Assembly: GCA_001567085.1 (NCBI GenBank)
Contig: LMZS01000050.1
Coordinates: forward strand, 1 to 45,408
DNA length: 45,408 nucleotides
DNA from: Chloroflexi bacterium OLB15
GTDB taxonomy: Bacteria > Chloroflexota > Anaerolineae > Aggregatilineales > Phototrophicaceae
Direction of reading: 5' to 3'
Shown here: positions 37,940 to 45,408 of the stretch, piece by piece
Position numbering within the stretch: the first letter of the stretch is position 1
Layout: each line of letters opens with the position of its first letter
Notes under the pieces: model-generated
The model's database searches: none
What the model was told of the DNA's origin: nothing
Seen by the model: only the letters and a program-made list of their open reading frames with translations
Position numbers and translations under genes: made by a program

Positions 37940-38938
37940 ATGACACTATCTCAGGAACAACACCACGTGAATAACGCCCGTCAAAAACATGTGGAAGTCG
38001 TACAGCAAGTTGCCGAGCGCATCGCGCACAGCGTTAGCCAGGTCATCACGGGCAAGCGTAACGAAATTCGTCTGACTATTTTAGGCCTGCTCAGTCAGGG
38101 GCATATCCTGATTGAAGACATTCCCGGCGTCGGTAAAACCATGCTGGCGAAATCCTTGGCACGCTCAATTGGCTGCACTTTCAGCCGCATCCAGTTCACG
38201 CCAGATATGCTGCCTTCAGACGTGACCGGCGTTTCGCTGTTTAACCAGAAAAACCGCGAATTTGAATTTCGCCCCGGCCCGATCATGGCGCAAATTGTGC
38301 TGGCCGACGAGATCAACCGCGCCACTCCAAAAACGCAGGCCGCCTTGCTGGAAGCAATGGAAGAGCGGCAGGTTACCGTAGACGGCATCACCTATAATCT
38401 GCAAGAACCCTTCTTGCTGCTGGCGACCCAAAACCCGATTGAATACGAAGGCACATTTCCGCTGCCGGAAGCCCAGCTTGACCGCTTCATGCTGCGTATT
38501 CAGCTAGGCTACCCTGCTGTCAATGACGAGATCGCCGTACTTTCAGCGCAGCAGCATGTTCACCCGCTGCAAAACACCTATCAGGTTGTCACCGTTCAGG
38601 AATTACTGGCCGCGCAGCAGGGTGTACGCGAGGTGTACGTAGCCGACGAAGTGAAACGCTATATCGTTGATCTGGTCACTGCCACGCGCCAGCATCCAGA
38701 TGTAGCCATTGGCGCAAGCCCGCGCGGATCGCTAGCTTTATTCCGCACCGCGCAGGCTCGCGCGGCGATGGCCGGGCGTGAGTATGTGATTCCTGATGAT
38801 GTGAAGGCGTTAGCCGAAGTGACGCTAGCGCATCGCATTATCGTGAATCCTGCGGCGCGTATCAAAGATGTGTCGTCACGCATGATCGTTCAAGATTCGC
38901 TAACAGTTACGCCTGTACCCGGCGCGACGGTTCGCTAA
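37940..38938 (+). CDS. MoxR-family AAA+ ATPase
   Basis: A 332-residue MoxR ATPase with Walker A PGVGKT (62-67), [12 protein letters not shown], Walker [11 protein letters not shown] (119-128), sensor [22 protein letters not shown] and a C-terminal lid with ASPRGSLAL. MoxR proteins work as chaperones with DUF58 and vWA proteins; a DUF58 gene is directly downstream but no vWA gene is in this operon. ATG 37940 has no clear ribosome-binding site. GTG 37967, preceded by AGGAA at 37953-37957, is a credible alternative giving 323 residues. The frame extends further upstream to 37787 but that part overlaps the roadblock start. TATACT at 37902-37907 may be the -10. Confidence 0.93.
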   Translation: MTLSQEQHHVNNARQKHVEVVQQVAERIAHSVSQVITGKRNEIRLTILGLLSQGHILIEDIPGVGKTMLAKSLARSIGCTFSRIQFTPDMLPSDVTGVSLFNQKNREFEFRPGPIMAQIVLADEINRATPKTQAALLEAMEERQVTVDGITYNLQEPFLLLATQNPIEYEGTFPLPEAQLDRFMLRIQLGYPAVNDEIAVLSAQQHVHPLQNTYQVVTVQELLAAQQGVREVYVADEVKRYIVDLVTATRQHPDVAIGASPRGSLALFRTAQARAAMAGREYVIPDDVKALAEVTLAHRIIVNPAARIKDVSSRMIVQDSLTVTPVPGATVR

Positions 38939-38953
38939 CAACCAGAACTGCCC

Positions 38954-40207
38954 ATGCCCAACCGCCGAAATGCCATCTACACCTTCATCATTATCTGTTT
39001 ACTCGCCGGCCTGCTGACCGGGCGAGCATTCTTCTTCAGCCTCTCATTTATTCTAGGGACGCTGTTGATCCTGGCGTTGATCTGGTCATGGTTTGCTGTT
39101 GCCCGCATCACCGTTAGCCGCAAAACCCGCACCCGTCGCGCGCAGGTCGGGCGCACGCTGGGCGAAGCGTTTCAAATTCGCAATAAGTCTTTTTTGCCCA
39201 AATTGTGGCTGGAAGTGCAGGATTATTCCGATCTTCCCGGTCACAAAGTTTCGCAGGTAATTCCGCTGCTTGGCGGGCGGGCTACGCACCGCTGGTATGC
39301 GGATACCGAGTGCATTGTGCGCGGCGAATTTACGCTTGGGCCGATGGGTATTTCCAGCGGTGATCCCTTTGGCTTATTCAACAAAGAACGACGCACCAGC
39401 GGTGGCTTACACGTCATCGTATACCCACAAACGCTGCCTGTTCCCAGGTTTGACAGCCCCGCAAATATGCTCTCTGGTGGCGAACCCCGCCGTCAGCGTT
39501 CGCATACCATCACCACTAACGCAGCGGGTGTGCGTGAATATGCCCCCGGTGACAGTTTCAACCGTATTCACTGGGCAAGTTCCGCCCGCAAAGATCGCCT
39601 GATGGTCAAAGAATTTGAAATTGACCCGCTGACCGATGTTTGGCTGCTGCCCGATTTTTCAGCGCATACGCTGGTTGAAGCGCCGGGACTAATTCATGTC
39701 AACGGCGATGGTGCTGTGCTGCCACGTGGCAGCGCGATTCCCCAAAGCACCGAAGAATACACGGTGGTGATCGCGGCTTCGCTGGCAAACTATTTTGTTG
39801 AGCAGAAACGCGCGCTCGGTTTTACCGCCTATGTCCCCCATCGCGAGGTATATCAGCCGGAGCGTGGGCATCGTCAATTGCTGCATATCCTGGAAACACT
39901 GGCTGTTGCCCGCAGTAAATCGGTATACACGCTGGCTGAAACCATGTCGTTGGAAACACCATATATGTCACGCGGAACAACCGTAATCGCTATTACCGCA
40001 TCCCTCGACCCCGAATGGATTTTCGAGTTACAGGTACTTGCCAAAAAAGGCATGCGCCCGATGGCAATCCTGCTAGACCCGGCAACTTTTGGTGGCTATG
40101 GCAACGTGGATGATCCCCGTTCTATGCTGCGGTTGGGCAAAATCCCAACGCTCACCATCAGTTATGGCGACGATCTTTCCGCCGCGCTTAGCCAGAACAC
40201 CATTTAG
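38954..40207 (+). CDS. DUF58-domain membrane protein
   Basis: A 417-residue protein. Two hydrophobic segments (about 7-22 and 25-45) anchor it, and the rest is cytoplasmic or beta-rich. The DUF58 signature VREYAPGDSFNRIHWASSAR is at about 193-212, followed by LMVKEFE. The N-terminal half (about 48-150) has the beta-sandwich pattern usual in the family (IRNKSFLPKLWLEV, VRGEFTLGPMGISSGDPFGLF). DUF58 proteins are regularly encoded with MoxR ATPases, and this gene starts 15 bases after one. The function is not established; cell-envelope or stress roles are reported for relatives. Confidence 0.92.
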   Translation: MPNRRNAIYTFIIICLLAGLLTGRAFFFSLSFILGTLLILALIWSWFAVARITVSRKTRTRRAQVGRTLGEAFQIRNKSFLPKLWLEVQDYSDLPGHKVSQVIPLLGGRATHRWYADTECIVRGEFTLGPMGISSGDPFGLFNKERRTSGGLHVIVYPQTLPVPRFDSPANMLSGGEPRRQRSHTITTNAAGVREYAPGDSFNRIHWASSARKDRLMVKEFEIDPLTDVWLLPDFSAHTLVEAPGLIHVNGDGAVLPRGSAIPQSTEEYTVVIAASLANYFVEQKRALGFTAYVPHREVYQPERGHRQLLHILETLAVARSKSVYTLAETMSLETPYMSRGTTVIAITASLDPEWIFELQVLAKKGMRPMAILLDPATFGGYGNVDDPRSMLRLGKIPTLTISYGDDLSAALSQNTI

Positions 40208-40231
40208 CCTGCCTGCAATCACAGGAATCGA

Positions 40232-41830
40232 ATGTCTGCTTCATCCCCAAAGCGCCGTAACACCTTTCTGTATCTGACTGTATTCATTGGTGGCATGACC
40301 ACGCTGGCTATCGAAATGACCGCCTCGCGCCTGTTAGGCAGCGTGTTCGGAACCAGTAACCTGGTGTGGGCAAATGTCATCGGTCTGATTCTGCTCTATC
40401 TGACCGCTGGTTATTTTATCGGTGGCCGCTGGGCAGACCGTTCGCCACATAAGCGCACGTTTTACAGCATTCTGATCTGGGCTTCATTTCTATGCGCGCT
40501 TATCCCGCTGCTTTCGCGACCCGTATTACGCGGCGCGGCAAATGCTTTCGTCAATGCGAATGTCGGCGTCTCACTCGGTTCATTCGTGGTTGTCATCATC
40601 CTGTTTGCCATTCCTATCACCTTGCTCGGCACCGCATCGCCGTTTGCCGTGCGCTTAGCGGTACAGGATGTTGCTACTACAGGCCGCACCGCCGGACGCA
40701 TTAACGCGATCAGCACGCTAGGCAGCCTGATCGGAACCTTCTTGCCTGTGCTGTTGATCATTCCGGAGCTAGGCACCTTTGCGACGTTTCTGCTCTTTTC
40801 TGGCGCGCTGTATCTTGTCGCCTTCATCGGCCTGTTTCGCGAAATTGGCAAACGTGCCTTACTTTATTTGTTCATGCCGCTGCTCATCGCCTTCCTCTCA
40901 TGGTTAGTGATGTCCGGCTCACTGCGCGATCCCTTAAGCAACGCTGTTTTGCTGTACGAAGACGAAAGTGCCTACAACTACATTCAAGTACAGGAAGATA
41001 ACTACGGCAATCGCTACCTGTATCTGAACGAAGGTCAGGGCGTACACAGCCAATGGCATCAGGACATTTTGGCGACAGGGCGCACGTGGGACTTTTTCCT
41101 CACGGGCCCTTATTTCAACGCTGCCCCTTATGCGCCCGATCAGGTGCAGGCCACCGCCATCATCGGCCTCGCGGCAGGTACCATCGCCCGTCAATACACG
41201 CATGTTTATCCAAATGTTCCGATTGATGGCATCGAAATTGATCCCGCCATAATCAAAGCAGGCGAGCTATTTTTCGACATGAATCCTTCAGCGATGCCCA
41301 ACTTGACGGTGTATGCCGAAGATGGCCGTTACGCCTTAAATCACCTTGATCGCCAGTACAGCATGATCGGCATAGATGCTTATCGCCCGCCCTATATCCC
41401 ATGGCATTTGACCACTGTAGAATTCTTCCAGGAAGTGCGCGCTCACCTGACCGATGATGGCACTGTGGTGATCAATGTCGGACGCACTCAAACAGATCGC
41501 CGCCTTGTAGATGCGCTCACCGCTACGCTGTTACAGGTATTCCCTTCAGTGCATGCGATGGACGTGCCGCTCTCGTTCAACACCATTCTGGTGGCAACCA
41601 ACCAGCCCACCAGCGAACAAAACCTGCTTGCTAACCTGAATGCCCTGCCGCCAAACGCCGATCCGCTTCTTCGCCAAACCCTGCAACTGGGAACCGAAAC
41701 GCTCGTGCCAGTTTATCCGTCAGATACTATTTTCACTGATGATCGCGCGCCTGTAGAAACGCTGGTGGACTCTCTGGTGCTCAATTTTCTGCTGGGTGGC
41801 GGGGCAGAACAGCTACAGGGAAACAACTAA
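40232..41830 (+). CDS. Fused membrane/spermidine-synthase-like protein
   Basis: A 532-residue protein. Residues about 12-235 contain about seven membrane spans (opening TLAIEMTASRLLG, with GYFIGGRWADRSP after the second span). Residues about 240-520 form a spermidine-synthase-like Rossmann domain with AIIGLAAGTIARQY, the IEIDPAII acidic site and the IGIDAYRPPYIPWHL segment carrying the likely catalytic Asp. Databases usually call such proteins fused MFS/spermidine synthases; aminopropyl transfer has rarely been shown, and the membrane half is not a full MFS. AGGAA lies about 5 bases before the ATG. Confidence 0.88.
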   Translation: MSASSPKRRNTFLYLTVFIGGMTTLAIEMTASRLLGSVFGTSNLVWANVIGLILLYLTAGYFIGGRWADRSPHKRTFYSILIWASFLCALIPLLSRPVLRGAANAFVNANVGVSLGSFVVVIILFAIPITLLGTASPFAVRLAVQDVATTGRTAGRINAISTLGSLIGTFLPVLLIIPELGTFATFLLFSGALYLVAFIGLFREIGKRALLYLFMPLLIAFLSWLVMSGSLRDPLSNAVLLYEDESAYNYIQVQEDNYGNRYLYLNEGQGVHSQWHQDILATGRTWDFFLTGPYFNAAPYAPDQVQATAIIGLAAGTIARQYTHVYPNVPIDGIEIDPAIIKAGELFFDMNPSAMPNLTVYAEDGRYALNHLDRQYSMIGIDAYRPPYIPWHLTTVEFFQEVRAHLTDDGTVVINVGRTQTDRRLVDALTATLLQVFPSVHAMDVPLSFNTILVATNQPTSEQNLLANLNALPPNADPLLRQTLQLGTETLVPVYPSDTIFTDDRAPVETLVDSLVLNFLLGGGAEQLQGNN

Positions 41831-41832
41831 CC

Positions 41833-42588
41833 GTGTCCTCAAATTCGAGCGTGGTAATGCCAACAGCGCAGTCAAAGCGCTCTATATGGGCGCAGATGCT
41901 GGCGGCATGGGTCATCGCCCTGCTCTTTCCAGTCTTACTGGTGCTGCTAGCGGTACGCCTGGTCATGACCCCGCAATTCCTACAAATCGAGTATCAACGC
42001 TCTGGTTTTCCCGAAGATTACTACGGCTTTTCGACTGAAGACCGCCTTCGCTACGGTCCCATTGCTGTTGACTACCTGCTCAGTTCTGCCGATATTTCCC
42101 TGCTGGCTGATCTCAGCTTTCCTGAAGGCGGCACACTTTACAATATCCGGGAACTGGGTCACATGCGCGATGTCAAAACCGTAACGCAAGCCGCCTACGC
42201 CTTCGCTTTGATCGGGGCCGTCATTTTCCTATTCTGCGCTATTTTCCTGTTTCAGAGGCAGCGTGACCGCCTGTTTATGGCCATCGCACGTGGCGCATGG
42301 GTGACCATCGGGCTGATAGCCGCCATCGTAATCGGTGCGGTCGTAGCGTGGGATGCCTTCTTCACCTTCTTCCACAACGTATTTTTTGCCAGTGGCACAT
42401 GGCAGTTCGCCTATTCCGATACCCTAATCCGCCTGTTCCCAGAACAGTTCTGGTTTGATGCAGCCATTGTGATCGGCGCTGTCGCGCTAGCAGGTTCTGC
42501 CTTAGCTCTGCTGGTGACTCATTTTTGCGACATAAATAACATCAGTTTGGTGACAAGTGTTACGGTTTGTATTTTGACTCCCGAATAA
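41833..42588 (+). CDS. TIGR01906/DUF1461-family integral membrane protein
   Basis: A 251-residue membrane protein starting at GTG 41833, 2 bases after the previous stop. Four spans at about 18-38, 123-145, 155-175 and 205-228 surround an extracytoplasmic loop. The sequence EYQRSGFPEDYYGFSTEDRL and RELGHMRDVK match the TIGR01906 family, common in Firmicutes, Actinobacteria and Chloroflexota and without known function. The C-terminal 20 residues (CDINNISLVTSV) are atypically polar and overlap the promoter region of yvcK. Confidence 0.82.
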   Translation: MSSNSSVVMPTAQSKRSIWAQMLAAWVIALLFPVLLVLLAVRLVMTPQFLQIEYQRSGFPEDYYGFSTEDRLRYGPIAVDYLLSSADISLLADLSFPEGGTLYNIRELGHMRDVKTVTQAAYAFALIGAVIFLFCAIFLFQRQRDRLFMAIARGAWVTIGLIAAIVIGAVVAWDAFFTFFHNVFFASGTWQFAYSDTLIRLFPEQFWFDAAIVIGAVALAGSALALLVTHFCDINNISLVTSVTVCILTPE

Positions 42589-42602
42589 GCGAATGCTAAT
42601 CT
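42574..42602 (+). promoter_or_regulatory. Extended -10 promoter of yvcK
   Basis: TTGACT (42574-42579) and TAATCT (42597-42602) are 17 bases apart, with an extended TG at 42594-42595. Transcription would begin near 42609, right at the ribosome-binding site GGAGG (42610-42614). This excludes the upstream ATG at 42593 as start for transcripts from this promoter. Confidence 0.55.
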
Positions 42603-42619
42603 TATTTGTGGAGGATTGC

Positions 42620-43945
42620 GTGAGTACCAAATCCCGCGTTAGCTTTTCCCAATCACTGGCAAAATGGATCGCGCCCGGCATAGGCATTAAGCGGTGGCTT
42701 CTGCTTTTGTTGGCGGGCATCTTTGTCGCAGCACTCGGATTTGCGTTTTTCATCCTCAACTTTCTCACCGCTCAAAATCAGCAGTACCAGCCCGTAAACT
42801 GGTTGTTTCCGGTTGCCGCCATTGCTGCTGGCATCCTCATGATGAGTGTGTCACTGTTCGGATATGCGCATTGGCTGCTGCTGCCCTACCGAAAAAACCA
42901 GCCGGCCGGAATCATTGATACCGCCTACGCCTACAGCAAACGGCATAAAGGCATCAAAGTGGTTGCTATTGGCGGGGGTACCGGCTTGCCTTCAATTTTG
43001 CGGGCGATGAAACCGTACACCTCAAATATCACGGCAATCGTCACAGTAGCTGATGATGGCGGCAGTTCGGGAAGGCTGCGGCGTGATCTTGGCGTCCTCC
43101 CGCCTGGCGACCTGCGTAATAACATTGCGGCGCTGGCCGATGACGAAAGTCTGATGACCCAGCTTTTTCAACACCGATTCAATCGCGGCGATCTGGGCGG
43201 TCATGCCTTTGGCAACCTGTTCATTAGCGCGCTTGCCAGCGTAACCGGCAGCCTGGAATCAGCACTCATTGAAACCGCGCGCGTGTTAAATATTCAGGGT
43301 CAGGTATTCCCCGCCACAATGGATGAAGTGGATTTGATCGCGCGCGTCTATATTGGCGGCAAAGAAGTGACCATACATGGCGAATCGGCGATTACCGGGG
43401 CAAAAGGTCGCATTGAAGAGATTCGCCTTTCCCCGCCCAATGTAGAGGCATTCGCTGGCAGTGTAGATGCTATCTTGAACGCGGACATTGTGGTGCTTGG
43501 CCCAGGCAGCCTGTTTACCAGTATTTTGCCCAATCTTTTGGTGCCGGGAATCAGCAGCGCCCTTCGCGCAACCAAAGCGCTGCGTGTTTATGTGTGCAAT
43601 ATAGCCACCCAACCCGGCGAAACAGACCATTTTTCCGTTGCCGATCATGTTCTGGCGCTTGAGCAATATCTCGGACGCGGTATGATCGAGGTAATTCTGG
43701 CAAATAATGCTTATCCGGAGGAAAATGCGGGTAAAAATACGGTTTATGTAATGCCCATCCCGCAAGATCATGAAATTTTGCAGCGATACGATGTGTGGAT
43801 GGATGATCTTGTAGACGTTGAACGCCCATGGCGGCACGACCCGGAAAAATTAGCCGGTGTGCTGCTGCAAAATCGTCCACAAGTCAGGCAAAATAGCGTC
43901 AATGGCAGCGTCCAAAAAGAAGCAGATTCACTTGTAAAGACTTAA
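42620..43945 (+). CDS. yvcK: YvcK/CofD-family protein (gluconeogenesis factor) with N-terminal membrane hairpin
   Basis: A 441-residue protein. Two hydrophobic spans (about 26-49 and 61-88) precede the YvcK domain (from about 113). That domain has VVAIGGGTGLP (GGGTG 118-122), TVADDGGSSGRLRRDLG, PPGDLRNN, GHAFGNLFI and LGPGSLFTSILPNLLV. YvcK binds UDP-sugars and in Bacillus is needed for growth on gluconeogenic carbon and for cell-wall integrity. Bacillus YvcK lacks the membrane hairpin. GTG 42620 is chosen because GGAGG lies 5 bases upstream; ATG 42593 would add nine residues without a ribosome-binding site. gap and pgk follow. Confidence 0.9.
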   Translation: MSTKSRVSFSQSLAKWIAPGIGIKRWLLLLLAGIFVAALGFAFFILNFLTAQNQQYQPVNWLFPVAAIAAGILMMSVSLFGYAHWLLLPYRKNQPAGIIDTAYAYSKRHKGIKVVAIGGGTGLPSILRAMKPYTSNITAIVTVADDGGSSGRLRRDLGVLPPGDLRNNIAALADDESLMTQLFQHRFNRGDLGGHAFGNLFISALASVTGSLESALIETARVLNIQGQVFPATMDEVDLIARVYIGGKEVTIHGESAITGAKGRIEEIRLSPPNVEAFAGSVDAILNADIVVLGPGSLFTSILPNLLVPGISSALRATKALRVYVCNIATQPGETDHFSVADHVLALEQYLGRGMIEVILANNAYPEENAGKNTVYVMPIPQDHEILQRYDVWMDDLVDVERPWRHDPEKLAGVLLQNRPQVRQNSVNGSVQKEADSLVKT

Positions 43946-43959
43946 TTCAGGGTTATAAC
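43932..43959 (+). promoter_or_regulatory. Promoter of the gap-pgk operon
   Basis: TTGTAA (43932-43937) and TATAAC (43954-43959) are 16 bases apart, overlapping the end of yvcK. AAGGAG at 43981-43986 is the ribosome-binding site for ATG 43995. Confidence 0.55.
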
Positions 43960-43994
43960 AACCAAGATTACAGCCTGATAAAGGAGCAACCCTT

Positions 43995-45008
43995 ATGGCA
44001 ATTCGCATTGGTATTAACGGTTTTGGTCGCATCGGTCGTCTGGTACTGCGCGCACTTCGGGAACGCTATCCCGGCGAAATTGACGTAGCAGCCTTCAACG
44101 ATCTGGGCGACATTGACACCATGGCCCATCTCTTCAAGCACGACTCCACCTACGGCCATTATAAGGGCACCGTCGAAAAGCGTGACGGCGCATTGATCAT
44201 TGATGGAGACGAACTCAAGGTCTTCTCGCAGAAAGACCCGGCGCTTATTCCCTGGGCAGATGTCGGCGCAGACATCGTGATCGAAAGCACCGGTCGTTTC
44301 ACCGATCGTGACGGCGCATCCAAGCATTTTCAGGGCGGCGCCAAAAAGGTCATCATCAGCGCCCCAGCTAAAGGCGAAGACATCACCATTTGTCTCGGCG
44401 TGAACGAAGACAAGTATGATCCGGCAGCGCACAACATCATCTCCAATGCATCCTGCACCACCAACTGCCTCGCCCCTGCTGCCAAGGTCGTCAATGACAA
44501 TTTCGGCATTGTACGCGCCTTGATGACCACCATTCACGCCTACACTAACGATCAGGTGCTGCAAGACCAGCCGCATAAAGACCTGCGCCGCGCCCGCGCA
44601 GCCGCGCAAAGCATCATCCCGACAACCACAGGTGCTGCCAAAGCCGTCGCGCTGGTTATCCCTGAACTGAAGGGCAAGTTTGACGGTCTGGCCTTCCGCG
44701 TGCCTACGCCGACGGTCTCGATTGTAGACTTCGTGGCCGTTCTGGAAAAACCGACGACCACCGAAGACCTTATCGAAGTCTTTGATGCCGCAAGCAAGAG
44801 CGATCGTCTGAATGGCATCCTCGGCGTGTCTTACGAGCCGCTGGTTTCAAAAGATTATCAGGGTGACAGCCGTTCCAGCATCATTGACGCCGAATCCACA
44901 CAGGTGATGGATGGCACGTTGGCAAAGGTCGTCACTTGGTACGATAACGAGTGGGGCTATTCATGCCGTACTGCCGATGTCACCAAGTTGGTCGGCAGCA
45001 ATCTCTAG
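43995..45008 (+). CDS. gap: Type I glyceraldehyde-3-phosphate dehydrogenase
   Basis: A 337-residue enzyme of glycolysis and gluconeogenesis. The NAD-binding start is [10 protein letters not shown], the catalytic cysteine is C154 in SNASCTTNC, and H181 in [10 protein letters not shown] is the base. [10 protein letters not shown] and WYDNEWGYS near the C-terminus complete the family pattern. FNDLGD at residues 34-39 retains Asp at a position that favours NAD over NADP. A hairpin with a T-run follows the stop, then pgk, the next enzyme of the pathway. Confidence 0.97.
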   Translation: MAIRIGINGFGRIGRLVLRALRERYPGEIDVAAFNDLGDIDTMAHLFKHDSTYGHYKGTVEKRDGALIIDGDELKVFSQKDPALIPWADVGADIVIESTGRFTDRDGASKHFQGGAKKVIISAPAKGEDITICLGVNEDKYDPAAHNIISNASCTTNCLAPAAKVVNDNFGIVRALMTTIHAYTNDQVLQDQPHKDLRRARAAAQSIIPTTTGAAKAVALVIPELKGKFDGLAFRVPTPTVSIVDFVAVLEKPTTTEDLIEVFDAASKSDRLNGILGVSYEPLVSKDYQGDSRSSIIDAESTQVMDGTLAKVVTWYDNEWGYSCRTADVTKLVGSNL

Positions 45009-45026
45009 TACATTCCTAAGCATACG

Positions 45027-45056
45027 AAGCGGCGATTCTTTCGCCGCTTTTGTTTT
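45027..45056 (+). terminator. Terminator-like hairpin between gap and pgk
   Basis: AAGCGGCGA (45027-45035) pairs with TCGCCGCTT (45041-45049) around a 5-base loop, followed by a T-rich run (TTGTTTT). It should end part of the gap transcripts and lower pgk expression relative to gap, or stabilise the gap mRNA. No clear separate pgk promoter is visible after it. Confidence 0.8.
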
Positions 45057-45083
45057 CTGATGGCTGTGAAGTGAGAGAACCTA

Positions 45084-45408
45084 ATGAATAAGAAAACGAT
45101 TCGCGATGTCGCTCTCGCCGGCAAACGTGTGCTGGTGCGCGTAGATTTCAACGTCCCGATTGAAGACGGAAAAATCACTGACGACACCCGCATCCGCGCA
45201 GAAGTGCCTAATTTAAAAGCAATTCTGGCGCAAAAGCCGCGCGCAGTAATCCTGATGTCCCACCTTGGGCGCCCGAAGGGTGGCCCCGATCCTAAGTATT
45301 CGCTTGCGCCTGTTGCGCCAGCGCTGTCGGCTCAGCTAGGCGTTCCCGTTGCCTTCAGCCCGGCAACCGTCGGCGCGGAGGCTGAAGCTGCCGTCAACAG
45401 CCTGCCGG
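45084..45408 (+). CDS. pgk: Phosphoglycerate kinase (partial, runs off the window)
   Basis: The first 108 codons are present and open to the window end. The sequence begins [20 protein letters not shown] and continues with [17 protein letters not shown] and the substrate-loop motif MSHLGRPKG, which are diagnostic of PGK. It makes ATP from 1,3-bisphosphoglycerate, the product of GAPDH encoded just upstream. GAGAG at 45072-45076 is a modest ribosome-binding site before ATG 45084. Confidence 0.93.
   Translation, partial: MNKKTIRDVALAGKRVLVRVDFNVPIEDGKITDDTRIRAEVPNLKAILAQKPRAVILMSHLGRPKGGPDPKYSLAPVAPALSAQLGVPVAFSPATVGAEAEAAVNSLP

Noticed and set aside
43968..44609. Long - strand open frame opposite gap (213 codons)
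   Set aside because: It is a mirror frame of the highly conserved GAPDH gene, with no ribosome-binding site or recognisable family. Other long mirror frames, such as those opposite pyrG and yvcK, were left out for the same reason.

Overview
The window is a gene-dense bacterial chromosome segment with no rRNA, tRNA, CRISPR array or insertion sequence that I could see. Gene content fits Chloroflexota, probably an Anaerolineae-like lineage: a DapL-type aminotransferase, a soluble Ser/Thr kinase with a PQQ-like propeller, a TIGR01906 membrane protein, YvcK, fused MFS/spermidine synthase, GtrA and Wzy-type proteins. This placement is an inference from family content, because no rRNA marker is present.

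Layout, left to right. (1) 1-3661: end of trmFO, a DapL-like aminotransferase, hflX, a small membrane protein and a GNAT-like protein, closely packed on the + strand. (2) 3748-6996: a polar amino-acid ABC importer. Its binding protein is an in-frame tandem duplication of the whole binding domain, followed by a stem-loop, the permease and the ATPase. (3) 6993-10954, - strand: an OmpR-type response regulator, a 7TM-GAF-PAS histidine kinase and a secreted beta-propeller protein. (4) 11090-20081, + strand: a surface-glycan block with a G5/propeller lipoprotein, a giant glycosidase-like/O-antigen-ligase fusion, UDP-glucuronate decarboxylase, a second ligase, GtrA and a GT4 glycosyltransferase. (5) 20161-22376: a small proline-rich protein, a ChlI-like AAA+ ATPase and a membrane protein. 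(6) 22377-26060: acyl carrier protein (-), type 2 IPP isomerase and a polyprenyl synthase (+), and hemW (-). (7) 26193-34444, + strand: a signalling and chaperone island encoding Ser/Thr kinase, PP2C phosphatase, a J-domain/vWA fusion, a zinc-ribbon/FHA protein, an 81-residue protein, an OmpR-type regulator and DnaK. It ends at a strong terminator. (8) 34606-37793, - strand: roadblock/LC7 protein, pyrG and an adenosine-deaminase homologue that has lost most of its metal and catalytic residues. (9) 37940-43945, + strand: MoxR ATPase, DUF58 protein, spermidine-synthase-like membrane protein, TIGR01906 protein and YvcK. (10) 43995-end: gap and the start of pgk, separated by a hairpin.

The strongest candidate for an undescribed system is region 7. 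A kinase and phosphatase (writer and eraser), an FHA reader, a metal-binding vWA protein carrying its own J domain, and DnaK lie consecutively on one strand. This suggests phospho-regulated recruitment of Hsp70 to vWA-bound clients. It recalls the kinase/phosphatase/vWA triads described around Ter stress systems but has different parts. Other notable items are the pseudo-adenosine deaminase, the glycosidase-ligase fusion lacking its nucleophile, the bivalent binding protein, and a terminator-like hairpin just before the pyrG start codon.

Start codons were chosen from Shine-Dalgarno spacing and family N-termini. Domain boundaries are approximate and read by eye.
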